Shown here one piece after another: positions 1-11,928 of a DNA stretch of 64,000 bases. The stretch is from Planctomycetota bacterium (GTDB lineage Bacteria; Planctomycetota; UBA1135; GCA-002686595): positions 1-64,000 of the forward strand of contig JADYYP010000007.1 of the NCBI GenBank assembly GCA_020853575.1, written 5' to 3'. The position numbers and the translations under genes are program-made. The number at the start of each line of letters is the position of its first letter. Position 1 is the first letter of the stretch. The notes beneath the pieces were generated by a model, which was given only the letters and a program-made list of their open reading frames with translations, was not told the DNA's origin and ran no database searches.

Positions 1-466
1 CCAACGAACTGGGATATCTTCTGCATGGTGGACCGTCTTCCTTGCGGCTCTGTGCCGCTTCTGTTGACCACGGACGCAGCGTAATCCGCGTGTTCAGGAA
101 GCTCGGTCCACCCATCCTGTTTGAGCCACTCCTGCGGAGAAGCTGCGCGCGGCGCGCCGGCGCCAACAGTCAGAATTTTCTGGCCAAGTCGAAGCGCTGT
201 CGCCGTGCGATTCGCTGACAGCAGGGCCTTGGGTCGCGAGCGCTGGCTCGCGCCCGGAACTCGTGGAGCGATCGGGAGGTGAGCTCTCGGGAGCTTGGTT
301 GCGCCGTCGCCCGAAGGCGCGGCCAGGCAGGCTCACGTGCGGTAGAATCGCCGGGAACCTCGCCTGCCGCGGGGACGTCGAAGGGCGCGGGTCACCAACC
401 AGCGTGACTCGACCGTCTGCCTCACGCCCACCCTCGACGCTCCCCACCCTCGACGCTGTCCACACC
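1..466. other. Gene-free left edge
   Basis: No convincing coding region is seen before the ATG at 467. The first ~130 bases look less GC-rich than the rest. The stretch holds one copy of a dispersed repeat (258-328), a promoter-like TAGAAT at 343-348, and a 15-bp direct repeat (427-441 and 443-457) next to the first gene. An ATG on the minus strand at 26 could open a gene leaving the window, but only eight codons are visible. Confidence 0.5.
258..328 (+). repeat. Dispersed intergenic repeat, copy C
   Basis: This is one of four related intergenic copies. It shares CTCGTGGAGCGAT with copy B (one mismatch). It also has a CTCTCG block, then TTGG, then the core GCCGTCGCCCG at 303-313, in the same order and spacing as the other copies. 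It lies upstream of the gene at 467. Confidence 0.55.
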
Positions 467-2728
467 ATGACGCGATTCTCCGCCCGGGCGCCGCGCGCCC
501 GCCGTTCCGCGCTCCCGCTCGTGTTCCTCGCTGCCGCGGGCTCCGCGGCGCGCGCGCAGCAGTTCCAACACCAAGCCGGTCTGCTCCCGGGTGCCGTGGT
601 CTGGACCGAAGGCGTCGAGTGCGCCGACGTCGACGGCGACGGCGATCTCGACGTCTTCTTCGCCGACGGAGACGGCTTCAACGCGCCCAGCACCAAGCGT
701 CAGAACGTGCTCTTGATCAACCAGTTCGTCCCGACCGGCGTGTTGACCTTCACCGACGAGAGCGTCGCGCGACTGGGCGTGCACACCTCGAATGCCAAGG
801 CCGTCGTCACCTGCGACGTCAACGGCGATGGCTGGATCGACGCCTTGTTCTGCAATGCCTGGGACACCGACACGCCCTTCCTCTACATCAACCAGGGACC
901 CGCGAACCCCGGCGTGTTCACGCTGGAGAGCGCGGCGCGCGGCTTGACCGCGGCGATGAGCTCGGGCGGCGCGCAGTTCGGCGACCTCGACGACGACGGC
1001 GATCCGGATCTGCTGATCAACGACGCCTACTTGGGCACCGCGGCGCGGCGCCCGAAGGTCTACTTCAACAACGGCGCGGGAGTGTTCAGCAACTCGACCT
1101 CGGCGATCAGCGCAGCTCCCACCAAGACCGCGCAGATGGACACGCAGCTGGTCGACGTCGACAACGACTGGGATCTCGACTTCGTCGGACTGTGCCGCGC
1201 GGCGAACGGCGGCACGAACCACTACCTGCTGCTCAACAATGGGGCGGGCACCTTCGGCAGCGCTCCGCTGACGATCCCGTCCAACTCCGCCTCGACCTAC
1301 GAAGGCGAGGTCGGCGATCTCGACGGCGACAACGACATCGACCTGTTCCTGGTGAGCTCCTCGGGCTTCGCCGAAGGCGCGATCCGCAACAACCTCGTGC
1401 CCAACGGCGCGCTCTCCTTGACCGCCCAGGCAACGCTGGTCGACGGCAACGACGACAACGAGATCGCACTCCTCGATTACGACGTCGACGGCGACTACGA
1501 CGTGATCGTGGGCTCGCTCTCGAACACGCGCGAGACGTTCTGGACCAACAACGGAGCGGGCGCGTTCACCAACGCCGGCGCGGGAGTGATCACCGCGCAG
1601 ACCGATTCGACGCTCGATCTCGCGGTCGCCGATCTCGACAACGACGGCCGCTACGACCTGGTCACGGGCCAGGGTGAATCCGGCAACTTCACCAACAAGG
1701 TCTATCGCAACACGGGAGCGGTCGACACGCGCAAGCCGGTGGTCACGGCGCTCGACTCGCCGGCGTTCGTGCTGCCGGCAGGGCCGTTCAAGGTGCATGC
1801 GAAGATCCGCGATCAGGTGCTCGACGACGGAGTGAACTACGTCAAGGCCAGCGCGCGCTACGTGATCCGCACGACGAACGCCGTGCCGCAGGGCTCCTCG
1901 ATCGACCTCGCGGGACTCTCCAATCCGTCGTTGTCGATTTCCGCCGGCGACGGCGTCGTCTGGCAGAACAACCTGGCCGCGCCGCAGACGATCACCTTCA
2001 CCAACGCGCCCTACGACCACTCGCTGCCCACGCTCGCGCAGTCGCAGACCTTCGAGACCGCGCTGGTGCACCCGGGCATCTACAGCTACGTCGTGCAGCC
2101 GGCCGGTTTCGCGGGCACGATCACGGTCGCGGGCAGCGACACGGCGGTCGCGGGCACGCACTCGGGCGGCCAGCTGTATCGCTTCTCCATGCCCGACAAC
2201 GTCGGCGGTGCCGGGCTGGTGCTGCACTACGAGCTGGTGTTCACCGATTGGGCCGGCAACACGCGCGTCACCGCGCCGCTTTCGATCTCGCTGCGAGACT
2301 GCAGCATCGCCACCTACTGCACGGCCAAGACCAACAGCCTGGGCTGTGTGCCCCAGATCACGACCAGCGGCACGCCGAACACGACGGCGAGCAGCGGCTT
2401 CACCATCACGGCCAGCAACGTGCTCAACCAGAAGAACGGCCTGTTCTTCTACGGCGTCAACGGCCAAACGGCGCAGCCCTTCGACGGCGGCACGCTGTGC
2501 GTCGTTGGGCCGCACATCCGCACCACACTGATCAACTCGGGCGGTTCAGTGCTGGGCAGCGATTGCAGCGGCGCCTTCGCGCTCGATTTCAACACCTACA
2601 TGGCCGGCGTCACGCCGATCACGTTCAGCGTCGGGACCACGGTCGACGGCCAGTTCTGGAGTCGAGATCCCGCCGATCCGTTCGCGACCAACATCACCGG
2701 CGGCATCCACTTCGGCCTGTGCCAGTGA
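467..2728 (+). CDS. Secreted FG-GAP/VCBS repeat protein with cupredoxin-like domain
   Basis: 753 aa. I chose the ATG at 467 because it opens a signal peptide: Arg-rich start, hydrophobic core, then AARAQ. The ORF stays open further upstream but that part has no protein character. About residues 40-420 carry repeated Ca-binding FG-GAP/VCBS motifs such as DVDGDGDLDVF and DLDDDGDPDLL, typical of a beta-propeller. About residues 473-555 resemble a plastocyanin-like fold (GDGVVWQNN, then PGIYSYVVQPAGFAGTITV), but the usual His and Cys copper ligands are missing. From about 616 to the end is the C-terminal domain (YCTAKTNSLGC to FGLC) shared with four other proteins here. It is probably an exported or surface protein. 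No enzymatic motif is seen. It converges on ilvE with 10 bp between stop codons. Confidence 0.85.
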   Translation: MTRFSARAPRARRSALPLVFLAAAGSAARAQQFQHQAGLLPGAVVWTEGVECADVDGDGDLDVFFADGDGFNAPSTKRQNVLLINQFVPTGVLTFTDESVARLGVHTSNAKAVVTCDVNGDGWIDALFCNAWDTDTPFLYINQGPANPGVFTLESAARGLTAAMSSGGAQFGDLDDDGDPDLLINDAYLGTAARRPKVYFNNGAGVFSNSTSAISAAPTKTAQMDTQLVDVDNDWDLDFVGLCRAANGGTNHYLLLNNGAGTFGSAPLTIPSNSASTYEGEVGDLDGDNDIDLFLVSSSGFAEGAIRNNLVPNGALSLTAQATLVDGNDDNEIALLDYDVDGDYDVIVGSLSNTRETFWTNNGAGAFTNAGAGVITAQTDSTLDLAVADLDNDGRYDLVTGQGESGNFTNKVYRNTGAVDTRKPVVTALDSPAFVLPAGPFKVHAKIRDQVLDDGVNYVKASARYVIRTTNAVPQGSSIDLAGLSNPSLSISAGDGVVWQNNLAAPQTITFTNAPYDHSLPTLAQSQTFETALVHPGIYSYVVQPAGFAGTITVAGSDTAVAGTHSGGQLYRFSMPDNVGGAGLVLHYELVFTDWAGNTRVTAPLSISLRDCSIATYCTAKTNSLGCVPQITTSGTPNTTASSGFTITASNVLNQKNGLFFYGVNGQTAQPFDGGTLCVVGPHIRTTLINSGGSVLGSDCSGAFALDFNTYMAGVTPITFSVGTTVDGQFWSRDPADPFATNITGGIHFGLCQ

Positions 2729-2738
2729 GCGGTGCGCG

Positions 2739-3662
2739 TCACGCGACTGGAGTCATCCAGCCGTGACGGTCGGGCTTCGCGCCGTGGACGATGTCCCCGA
2801 ATTCGCGCTGCAGGCGCGCGGTGATCGGTCCGCGCTTGCCGGCGCCGATCGGCTTGCGATCGATCGAGCGCACGGGGGTGACCTCGGCCGCCGTCCCGGT
2901 GAGGAACACCTCGTCGGCGACGTACAACATCTCGCGCGGAATGTGCGTCTCGCGGATCTCGAGGCCAGCGTCGCGCGCGAGCTGCATGACGCAATTGCGC
3001 GTGACGCCCTGCAGCACCGACGAGCCGAGATCGGGCGTCCACAACACGCCGCGCGAAACCAGGAACACGTTGGCTCCACTGCCTTCGCTGACGAAACCGG
3101 CGGAGTCGAGCGCGATGCCGTCGGTGAAGCCGTTGGCCTTGGCTTCGAGGATCACCAGCTGTGAATTGAGGTAGTTGGCCGCGCTCTTGGCCAGCGCCGG
3201 CAGCGTGTCGGGAGCCAGCCGACGCCACGACGAGACGCACATGTCGATGCCGTGCTCGAGCGCCTCGACGCCGAAATGCGCGCCGTGCTCGATGACGATC
3301 ACGGCGACGTCCACCGGGCACTTCGAAGGATCGACGCCGAGTTGCCCGTAGCCGCGGTAGGCCAGGGGTCGGATGTAGCTCGAGTCGTGGCCGTTGGCGC
3401 GCACCGTGTCGAGCACCGCGCGCGCGAGCTGCTGCTCGTCGTAGGTCAGCGGCAGATTGACGATGCGACACGAATCGATCATGCGACGCACGTGCGGAAC
3501 CAACTGGAGCACCGCGGGGCCGCTGGGAGTCGGGTACGAGCGGATGCCTTCGAAGACACTGCTCGCGTAATGCAGCGCGTGCGTCGCCACGTGCACCTGC
3601 GCCTGCGACCACGGCACGAGCGCGCCGTTCCACCACACCACGCCGTCGCCAGTCAGCTTCAT
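2739..3662 (-). CDS. ilvE: Branched-chain amino acid aminotransferase
   Basis: 307 aa, a normal length for this family. It is a fold-type IV PLP enzyme that interconverts Leu, Ile and Val with their 2-oxo acids using glutamate/2-oxoglutarate. The N-terminus has the WWNGALVPW and FEGIRSY motifs. The probable PLP lysine is K159 in LAKSAANYLNSQL. Near the C-terminus EVFLTGTAAEVTPV forms the usual cofactor phosphate and substrate region. ATG 3662 is chosen because it directly precedes the conserved N-terminus; the ORF upstream is noise. A TATCCT -10-like element on the minus strand (3686-3681) lies 18 nt upstream. It overlaps the divergent TAGACT element of the next gene, so the two promoters probably compete for the same few bases. 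Cytoplasmic. Confidence 0.95.
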   Translation of the reverse strand: MKLTGDGVVWWNGALVPWSQAQVHVATHALHYASSVFEGIRSYPTPSGPAVLQLVPHVRRMIDSCRIVNLPLTYDEQQLARAVLDTVRANGHDSSYIRPLAYRGYGQLGVDPSKCPVDVAVIVIEHGAHFGVEALEHGIDMCVSSWRRLAPDTLPALAKSAANYLNSQLVILEAKANGFTDGIALDSAGFVSEGSGANVFLVSRGVLWTPDLGSSVLQGVTRNCVMQLARDAGLEIRETHIPREMLYVADEVFLTGTAAEVTPVRSIDRKPIGAGKRGPITARLQREFGDIVHGAKPDRHGWMTPVA

Positions 3663-3680
3663 AGGGACCCCGAGCGCCGC

Positions 3681-3698
3681 AGGATAGACTCTTGCACC
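3681..3698 (+). promoter_or_regulatory. Overlapping divergent -10 elements (ilvE / small gene)
   Basis: TAGACT at 3685-3690 (plus) ends 8 nt before ATG 3699, so the plus transcript would be leaderless. TATCCT on the minus strand (3686-3681) faces ilvE. The two hexamers overlap by two bases. No clear -35 is seen. Confidence 0.45.
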
Positions 3699-3965
3699 AT
3701 GAACATCCAAGACGCTCCGCACGGCATCAACATCGTGGTCGAGACGCGTTCGGGCCGCGTCTACATCGGGCGCTTCGACAGCGCCAACGGGTTCACTGCG
3801 TTGCTCCACGACTGCGACGTGCGCGACTTCTCCAACGTCGAGGAGCGCGAGAAACACGTGCGCGAGACCGCGACCTACGGCATCGACGTGAAGGAGCGCG
3901 ATGCGCAAGTCGACGTGCTCCAGGTCGCGAGCGTGCGATTGTTGCGAGACGTTCCGAAGCTCTGA
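3699..3965 (+). CDS. Small conserved-looking protein, unknown function
   Basis: 88 aa, no signal peptide or membrane segment. The sequence alternates short beta-prone stretches (INIVVETRSGRVYIGRF, then VDVLQVASVRLL) with a charged helix (NVEEREKHVRET). The opening part has the feel of a small beta-barrel such as an Sm/LSM fold, but that is only an impression. It is divergent from ilvE with 36 bp between start codons and probably has a leaderless transcript. No family was recognised. Confidence 0.7.
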   Translation: MNIQDAPHGINIVVETRSGRVYIGRFDSANGFTALLHDCDVRDFSNVEEREKHVRETATYGIDVKERDAQVDVLQVASVRLLRDVPKL

Positions 3966-4023
3966 TGCCAGGCGCGGGCTGTCCACCACGATGCGAGTTC
4001 GCCGACGAGCACGGCCTCAGCCC

Positions 4024-4047
4024 GCGACTCCGGTGACGCCGGGTCGC
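4024..4047 (+). terminator. Hairpin after the 88-aa gene
   Basis: GCGAC-t-CCGG (24-33 of the 4000s) pairs with CCGG-GTCGC around a short loop, with a one-base bulge. It lies about 60 nt after the stop of the 88-aa gene. There is no T-tract. Confidence 0.4.
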
Positions 4048-4139
4048 TGGCGTGGAGCGCGTGGTTGTTCGCGGTCGAGTGCGGAGTCGCGCGCGGTGCC
4101 GAAACGAGCACCGGCGGTCACGCACGAGCGAGGTCCGCG

Positions 4140-5846
4140 ATGAGCGCGGCACGCGCGTATTGGCTGCTCGTCGCGCTGACGGTCTGGACGCTCGGCGTGC
4201 GGCTCGTGGGACTCGACTTCGGCGTGCCCTGGTACAAGGAACCGGACACGTTCGTCGCCGATCACGTGCGCATGCTGCGCGAAGGCGAGGTCAAGCTCGA
4301 CCGCGCGCTCTCGGCCTGCCAGTACCCGTCGTTGCTGGCACACCTGGCGGCACCGTTGTCGGATGCGACCGGCAGGCCGACGGGCGCGGAGCACACGCTG
4401 GAGGAGCACCTGCGCTCGGCCGCGCGGCCCTGGCTCGACGTGCGCCTGGTCGTCGCCTGGCTCTCGATCCTGATCGTCCCGGGGACCTTCGCCATCGCGC
4501 GGCGCTTCGTCTCCTCGGGCTGGTCGCTGTTCGCCGCGGCCAGCGTGTCGACCAGCTTGTTGCACGTGTGCTTCTCGCAGCAGGCGCGCGCTCACGGCCC
4601 CGTGATCGCCTTCTCGGCCTGCACCGTGGCCTGCGCCCTGTGGCTGCGCCGCGAGCCGAGTTGGCGCGCGTACCTCGCGACGACGGTGTTCGCATTCCTC
4701 GCGGTCGGCATGCTGCACAATGGCATCGCGGTGTTGCTGCCGATCGGCGTCGCGCAACTCCTGCGCGTCGACCGCAAGCGCTTCGATCCGCGCCTGTTGC
4801 TCGTCGCCGGCGCCGCCGCGCTCTCGTTCCGCGTCTTCTACTGGTACTACTTCGATGCCGCCGCGTCGCAGGCGATGGCCGGCGACGACGCGACTGGCAG
4901 TGTCCTGCGCGACTTGCCGTTCGACGGAACGGGCTTCGCGCGCCTCGCGCGGACGTTGGTGTTCTACGAGCCGGCACTCCTGGCGTTGCTCGTGCTCGCC
5001 GGCGCGGCGTGGATCGCACGCTGGCGGGCGCGGCGCGACGGAGGCGCGGCGCTGGAGCGCGGTGATTCGTTGGTCGTGCTCTCGTACGTCGTGCCCTATG
5101 TCGCGCTCTCCGGCGGTTTCAACCAGACCTACGAGCGCTTCCTGCTCCCGCTCTTGCCTTACTGCGCGACATTCGGTGCATGGGGACTGTCCGCGCTCGA
5201 GCAGCGCTTCGCGCGCGCTCGCGGCGCCGTTCTGGCGCTGGCCAGCGTGGCCCTCGCAGCGCCGGCCTTCGCGTCGACGAAGCTCGCCTGGTTGCGCGCC
5301 CGCCCCGACACCTTCGAGCAAGCCGCGAGCTGGTTGCGCGAGCACGTCGGCGATCCCGCGCAGCAAGCGGTGTTCGTGCTGCCGCCGGTGGACCTGCCGC
5401 TCGCGCGCAGCGCGGAGAGCCTCAAGCACCCGCCGGGCAAGGCGGCCTTCCACAGTCCGTGGGCTTGGTACCAGCGCACGCTGGACGACGACGCGAAGCC
5501 CGCTCCCGTATTCCGCCTGTACTGGCTCTACCCCAAGGCGGAGTTCCCGCCGGCGACGCTCGCCGACGACGCCCGCATGGATGCTTACCTGCGCTCGTTC
5601 GGTCCGGGCCTGTGGTTGGTCGAGCGCATCGACGCCACGCGCAGCGCGGACCGCCATCGAGTGGTCGAGCGCTTGGAGGCCATCGGCACGCGGTTGGCGC
5701 GCTTCGCACCCGATCCCGACGAGCGCTTCTGTGAGCACCCGCTGTGGGCGCAGGACATCGAGGTCGCGGATTGGCCCAACGTGTTCTTGCGCGTGCTGCA
5801 TGCGCGCGCCGTCGGGCCGGTGGTCGAGATCTTCGAAGTGCGCTGA
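4140..5846 (+). CDS. GT-C (GT39/ArnT-like) membrane glycosyltransferase
   Basis: 568 aa, integral membrane. The start is set at ATG 4140, directly before the first membrane segment (AYWLLVALTVWTLGVRLVGL). The first extracytoplasmic loop has the acidic signature PWYKEPDTFVADHV, expected in lipid-phosphate-sugar-dependent GT-C enzymes of the PMT/ArnT type. About nine or ten hydrophobic segments follow up to residue ~390, then a soluble C-terminal part of ~170 residues. The likely role is transfer of a sugar from a polyprenyl-phosphate donor to a lipid, glycan or protein outside the membrane; the acceptor is unknown. No partner genes of a glycan cluster lie beside it. Confidence 0.8.
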   Translation: MSAARAYWLLVALTVWTLGVRLVGLDFGVPWYKEPDTFVADHVRMLREGEVKLDRALSACQYPSLLAHLAAPLSDATGRPTGAEHTLEEHLRSAARPWLDVRLVVAWLSILIVPGTFAIARRFVSSGWSLFAAASVSTSLLHVCFSQQARAHGPVIAFSACTVACALWLRREPSWRAYLATTVFAFLAVGMLHNGIAVLLPIGVAQLLRVDRKRFDPRLLLVAGAAALSFRVFYWYYFDAAASQAMAGDDATGSVLRDLPFDGTGFARLARTLVFYEPALLALLVLAGAAWIARWRARRDGGAALERGDSLVVLSYVVPYVALSGGFNQTYERFLLPLLPYCATFGAWGLSALEQRFARARGAVLALASVALAAPAFASTKLAWLRARPDTFEQAASWLREHVGDPAQQAVFVLPPVDLPLARSAESLKHPPGKAAFHSPWAWYQRTLDDDAKPAPVFRLYWLYPKAEFPPATLADDARMDAYLRSFGPGLWLVERIDATRSADRHRVVERLEAIGTRLARFAPDPDERFCEHPLWAQDIEVADWPNVFLRVLHARAVGPVVEIFEVR

Positions 5847-5922
5847 GCCACGCCGCGGCTGCAGCGCCGCCACCCCAGTGGCGTAGGTCCCAAGTGCGCA
5901 TGGGCGCCCTACAGCCCTTGGG

Positions 5923-5934
5923 TAACCTGCGAGC
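5923..5934 (+). promoter_or_regulatory. Leaderless-type -10 element
   Basis: TAACCT (5923-5928) ends 6 nt before ATG 5935, with no Shine-Dalgarno. It matches the TANNNT-N6-9-ATG arrangement seen at several other genes. Confidence 0.45.
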
Positions 5935-8808
<2,874 letters not shown>

Positions 8809-8966
8809 AACGCGCCAGAGCTTCGGTCGCGCACGGCCCGAGTCGTCGGAACACGCGCCTCGAGTCGCGCAGCGCCACTCTCGCGGCAGCGGCCCCAGCC
8901 GCAGCGGACTGTCATGCGCTTGGGGTAGCGTGGCGCGGAGCGCAACCGTCGGAAGTCGCGCTCTAG

Positions 8967-8981
8967 GTTTCCTTGGGAAAC
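8967..8981. repeat. Short perfect hairpin GTTTCC-TTG-GGAAAC
   Basis: A 6-bp perfect inverted repeat with a 3-nt loop lies in the 250-bp gap between the converging thioredoxin-protein and korB genes. It has no T-tract and its role is unclear. Confidence 0.3.
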
Positions 8982-9037
8982 AGGACGAGGTCCGCCCGAC
9001 GTCGCGTCGAACGAACCTCGCTGTCGCGCAGGGCCGA

Positions 9038-9055
9038 GCGCGGCCGTAGCCGCGC
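9038..9055 (-). terminator. Hairpin just after korB
   Basis: GCGCGGC (9038-9044) pairs perfectly with GCCGCGC (9049-9055) around loop CGTA, 3 nt after the korB stop codon. This is probably the end of the korAB transcript. Confidence 0.5.
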
Positions 9056-9058
9056 GTG

Positions 9059-10057
9059 TCAGCTCACGGTCCACATCTCGCCGGAGTAGATCAGCTTCTC
9101 GAGCGAGCCCGGACCCTTGGCGGCCTGAGCCTTTTGGATCTGGCGCTGGACCTCGGCTTCGAAGGTCGACGCCGCGACGTCGCGGAAGATGCCGATCGGA
9201 CGCGGCAAGGCCGGGTTGGAGTCCATTTGCGACATCACGAACGCCGGGCCCGGCGAGTGCACGTCGGAGCGCCAGGTGTGCGCTTCCGCCGCACTGCACA
9301 CGACCGGCTCCCAGCCCTCGATCCGAATGCCCTTGTCGAGGTTCTTTCCGAACACCATCGGCTGCCCGGGACGCAGGTCGACGGTCTTGTCGTCGCGGAT
9401 CGACTTCTCGGCCACGTGATCGAAAGCGCCGTCGTTGAAGATCACGCAGTTCTGGTAGATCTCGACGAAGGCCGCGCCCTTGTGGTGCGCCGCCGCGAGC
9501 AGCACCTGCTCCATGTGCTTTTGGTGGGTGTCGATCGTGCGCGCCACGAACGTCGCACCGCACCCCAGCGCGAAGCTCACCGGATCGAACGGCCGGTCGA
9601 CCGAGCCCATCGGCGAGGTCTTGGTCTTGAGTCCCTGCGGCGAGGTCGGCGAGAACTGACCCTTGGTCAGACCGTAGATCTCGTTGTTGAACAGGAGGAT
9701 CTTGACGTCGACGTTGCGCCGCAGGATGTGCGCGGTGTGGTTGCCGCCGATCGAGAGTCCGTCGCCGTCGCCGGTGACGATCCACACCGACAGGTCGGGG
9801 TTGGCGGTCTTCACGCCCGTCGCGATCGCGCAGGCGCGTCCGTGGATCGAGTGGAAGCCGTAGGTGTTCATGTAATACGGGAAGCGACTGGAGCAGCCGA
9901 TGCCCGACACGAAACACAGCTTGTGGCGTGGCACACCGAGCGTCGCCATGACGCCCTGCACGCAATTGAGGATCGCGTAGTCCCCGCAGCCGGGGCACCA
10001 GCGCACCTCTTGATCCGACTTGAAGTCCTTCTTCGAGAGCGTTTGCGTTTCGGCCAT
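9059..10057 (-). CDS. korB: 2-oxoglutarate:ferredoxin oxidoreductase, beta subunit
   Basis: 332 aa, the usual length. It binds thiamine diphosphate and a 4Fe-4S cluster and, with KorA, oxidatively decarboxylates a 2-oxo acid to the acyl-CoA while reducing ferredoxin. The opening WCPGCGDYAIL has cluster cysteines, GIGCSSRFPYY follows, and TGDGDGLSIGGNH is the TPP/Mg motif. FNNEIYGLTKGQ is typical of the Kor/Vor type rather than the long single-chain pyruvate enzymes. It lies 5 bp downstream of korA, so the two are co-transcribed and probably coupled. 2-oxoglutarate is the most likely substrate, but related 2-oxo acids cannot be excluded from sequence. Confidence 0.9.
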   Translation of the reverse strand: MAETQTLSKKDFKSDQEVRWCPGCGDYAILNCVQGVMATLGVPRHKLCFVSGIGCSSRFPYYMNTYGFHSIHGRACAIATGVKTANPDLSVWIVTGDGDGLSIGGNHTAHILRRNVDVKILLFNNEIYGLTKGQFSPTSPQGLKTKTSPMGSVDRPFDPVSFALGCGATFVARTIDTHQKHMEQVLLAAAHHKGAAFVEIYQNCVIFNDGAFDHVAEKSIRDDKTVDLRPGQPMVFGKNLDKGIRIEGWEPVVCSAAEAHTWRSDVHSPGPAFVMSQMDSNPALPRPIGIFRDVAASTFEAEVQRQIQKAQAAKGPGSLEKLIYSGEMWTVS

Positions 10058-10062
10058 GGGAT

Positions 10063-11928
10063 TCACTTCTGGAGCAGGGACTCGATCTTGTCGACCAATT
10101 CGGACGTGCGGAACGGCTGTCCCTGGACCTTGGGATAGCTGATGAAATTGTGCTGCGGGTACTCGCTGCGCATCACGCGCCACAACTGGCCCAAGTTCAT
10201 CTCGGGCACGAGCACCGCGCGGTAACGCGCGAAGATCGTCTCCAGGCCCTTGGGCAATGGCCACATGTGACGCAGGTGCAGCTGCGACACCTTGCGACCC
10301 TTCTTGCGCAACTCCTCGACGGCGCTGGTGATCGCGCCGCGCGTCGAGCCCCAACCGAGCACGAGCACGTCGCCGTTGGGATCGCCCTGCACCGGCGGAG
10401 TCGGGATCGAATCGCGGATGCCCATCACCTTCTGGAGGCGCATCTTGCACATGAACTCGTGGTTCTCGGGGTCGTAGCTGATGTGCCCGGTTTGGTGCGC
10501 CTTTTCGATACCACCGATGCGGTGCTCGAGCCCGGGCGTGCCCGGCTTGACCCACGGACGCGCGTTGAGTTGGTTGCGGCTGAAAGGCAGGAAGCCAGCT
10601 TCGGGGGGCTGCGTCAGGAACTGCGCCGGAAAGGGCTTGAGGTCGCGGAGCTCGGGCAAGCGCCACGGCTCGGCGCCATTGGCGATGTAGCCGTCGGTGA
10701 GCAGGATCACCGGCGTCATGTACTGCACGGCGATGCGGCAGGCTTCGACCGCGCACTCGAAGGCGTCGGAAGGTGTCGAGGCCGCCAGCACCGGGATCGG
10801 GGCCTCGCCGTTGCGACCGAAGATCGCCTGGAACAAGTCCGCTTGCTCGGTCTTGGTCGGCAAGCCCGTCGAAGGCCCACCGCGTTGCACGTTGACGATC
10901 ACCAGCGGCAACTCGACCGACACCGCCAAGCCCATGCACTCGGTCTTGAGCGCCATGCCCGGACCCGAGGTGGTGGTGATGCCCAGGCACCCCGCGTAGG
11001 CCGACCCCAGCGCCGAGCAGATGGCCGCGATCTCGTCCTCGGCCTGGAAGGTGATCACGCCGAAGTTCTTGTAGGCCGCGAGCGCCTCGAGGATGCCCGA
11101 CGCCGGAGTGATCGGGTACGAGCCGAGGAACGGCTGCAAGCCCGCGAGCTGCGCGCCGGCGACCAGCCCCATGGCGGTCGCGTCGTTGCCCATGATGTTG
11201 CGGTAGGTGCCCTTGGGCATCGACACGCACGGAGCGACCTCGTAGCGGCCCTGGAAGAACTCGTGGATGTCACCGGCGTTGTAGCCCGCGTGCATCGCCA
11301 GCTTGTTGGCCTCGGCCAGCTCGGGGCGCTTGGCGAACTTGTCCTCGAGCCACTTGATCGTCGTGTCCAGCGGCCGGTTGTAGAGCCAGTACATCAGGCC
11401 CAGCGTGTAGAAGTTCTTGCAGCGCTGGACTTCCTTCGAGGACAGCGTGGTGCCCTTGAGCGCCTCGGTCACGCGCTTGTTGATGTCGACCTCGATGACG
11501 CGGAAGCCCTTGAGCGACCCGTCCGTCAGCGGGTTGGTCGCGAGATTGGCCTTCTTCAGGTCGCCGTCGGTGAACTGTCCGGTGTTGACCACCAGGATGC
11601 CGCCCGGGCGCAGGTCCTTGATGTTGACCACCAAGGCCGCGGGGTTCATCGCGACCAACACATCGGGCTGGTCGCCGGGGGTGTGGATGTCCGACGAGCT
11701 GAAGCGCACCTGGAAGCCCGAGACTCCCGGACGCGTTCCGGCGGGAGCGCGGATCTCGGCCGGATAGTCGGGAAACGTCGCCAGGTCGTTGCCGATCACC
11801 GCGGAGGTGTGCGTGAACTGGTTGCCGGTGATCTGCATGCCGTCGCCGGAGTCGCCGGCGAAACGGATCACGACATTGTCGAACTGGTGCAGCGGAGCTT
11901 GGGTGCCCGGGGCGTGCGTTTGGCTCAT
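10063..11928 (-). CDS. korA: 2-oxoglutarate:ferredoxin oxidoreductase, gamma-alpha fused subunit
   Basis: 621 aa. The N-terminal ~190 residues are the gamma domain (RFAGDSGDGMQITGNQFT; PDVLVAMNPAAL). The rest is the alpha domain (GNDATAMGLVAGAQLAGL, SYPITPASGILEAL, EDEIAAICSALGSAYAG). This gamma-alpha fusion is the standard KorA arrangement. ATG 11928 is preceded by a good Shine-Dalgarno (AGGAG, 5-nt spacing) and directly precedes MSQTHAPG; a longer upstream reading has no support. It is the first gene of the korAB operon and probably serves a ferredoxin-linked step of the TCA cycle. Cytoplasmic. Confidence 0.92.
   Translation of the reverse strand: MSQTHAPGTQAPLHQFDNVVIRFAGDSGDGMQITGNQFTHTSAVIGNDLATFPDYPAEIRAPAGTRPGVSGFQVRFSSSDIHTPGDQPDVLVAMNPAALVVNIKDLRPGGILVVNTGQFTDGDLKKANLATNPLTDGSLKGFRVIEVDINKRVTEALKGTTLSSKEVQRCKNFYTLGLMYWLYNRPLDTTIKWLEDKFAKRPELAEANKLAMHAGYNAGDIHEFFQGRYEVAPCVSMPKGTYRNIMGNDATAMGLVAGAQLAGLQPFLGSYPITPASGILEALAAYKNFGVITFQAEDEIAAICSALGSAYAGCLGITTTSGPGMALKTECMGLAVSVELPLVIVNVQRGGPSTGLPTKTEQADLFQAIFGRNGEAPIPVLAASTPSDAFECAVEACRIAVQYMTPVILLTDGYIANGAEPWRLPELRDLKPFPAQFLTQPPEAGFLPFSRNQLNARPWVKPGTPGLEHRIGGIEKAHQTGHISYDPENHEFMCKMRLQKVMGIRDSIPTPPVQGDPNGDVLVLGWGSTRGAITSAVEELRKKGRKVSQLHLRHMWPLPKGLETIFARYRAVLVPEMNLGQLWRVMRSEYPQHNFISYPKVQGQPFRTSELVDKIESLLQK

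Noticed and set aside
1..26. Possible minus-strand gene starting at ATG 26
   Set aside because: Only eight codons lie inside the window; a GGAAG-like site precedes it, but this is too little for a call.
422..2515. Long minus-strand ORF of ~700 codons opposite the first FG-GAP gene
   Set aside because: High-GC coding DNA keeps the antisense frames open. The translation is Arg/Val/Ala-rich with no motif, while the plus strand has clear repeats and a signal peptide.
9059..11928. korAB read as pyruvate:ferredoxin oxidoreductase
   Set aside because: The gamma-alpha fusion plus separate beta subunit of this size fits the Kor type better, though substrate specificity cannot be proved from sequence.
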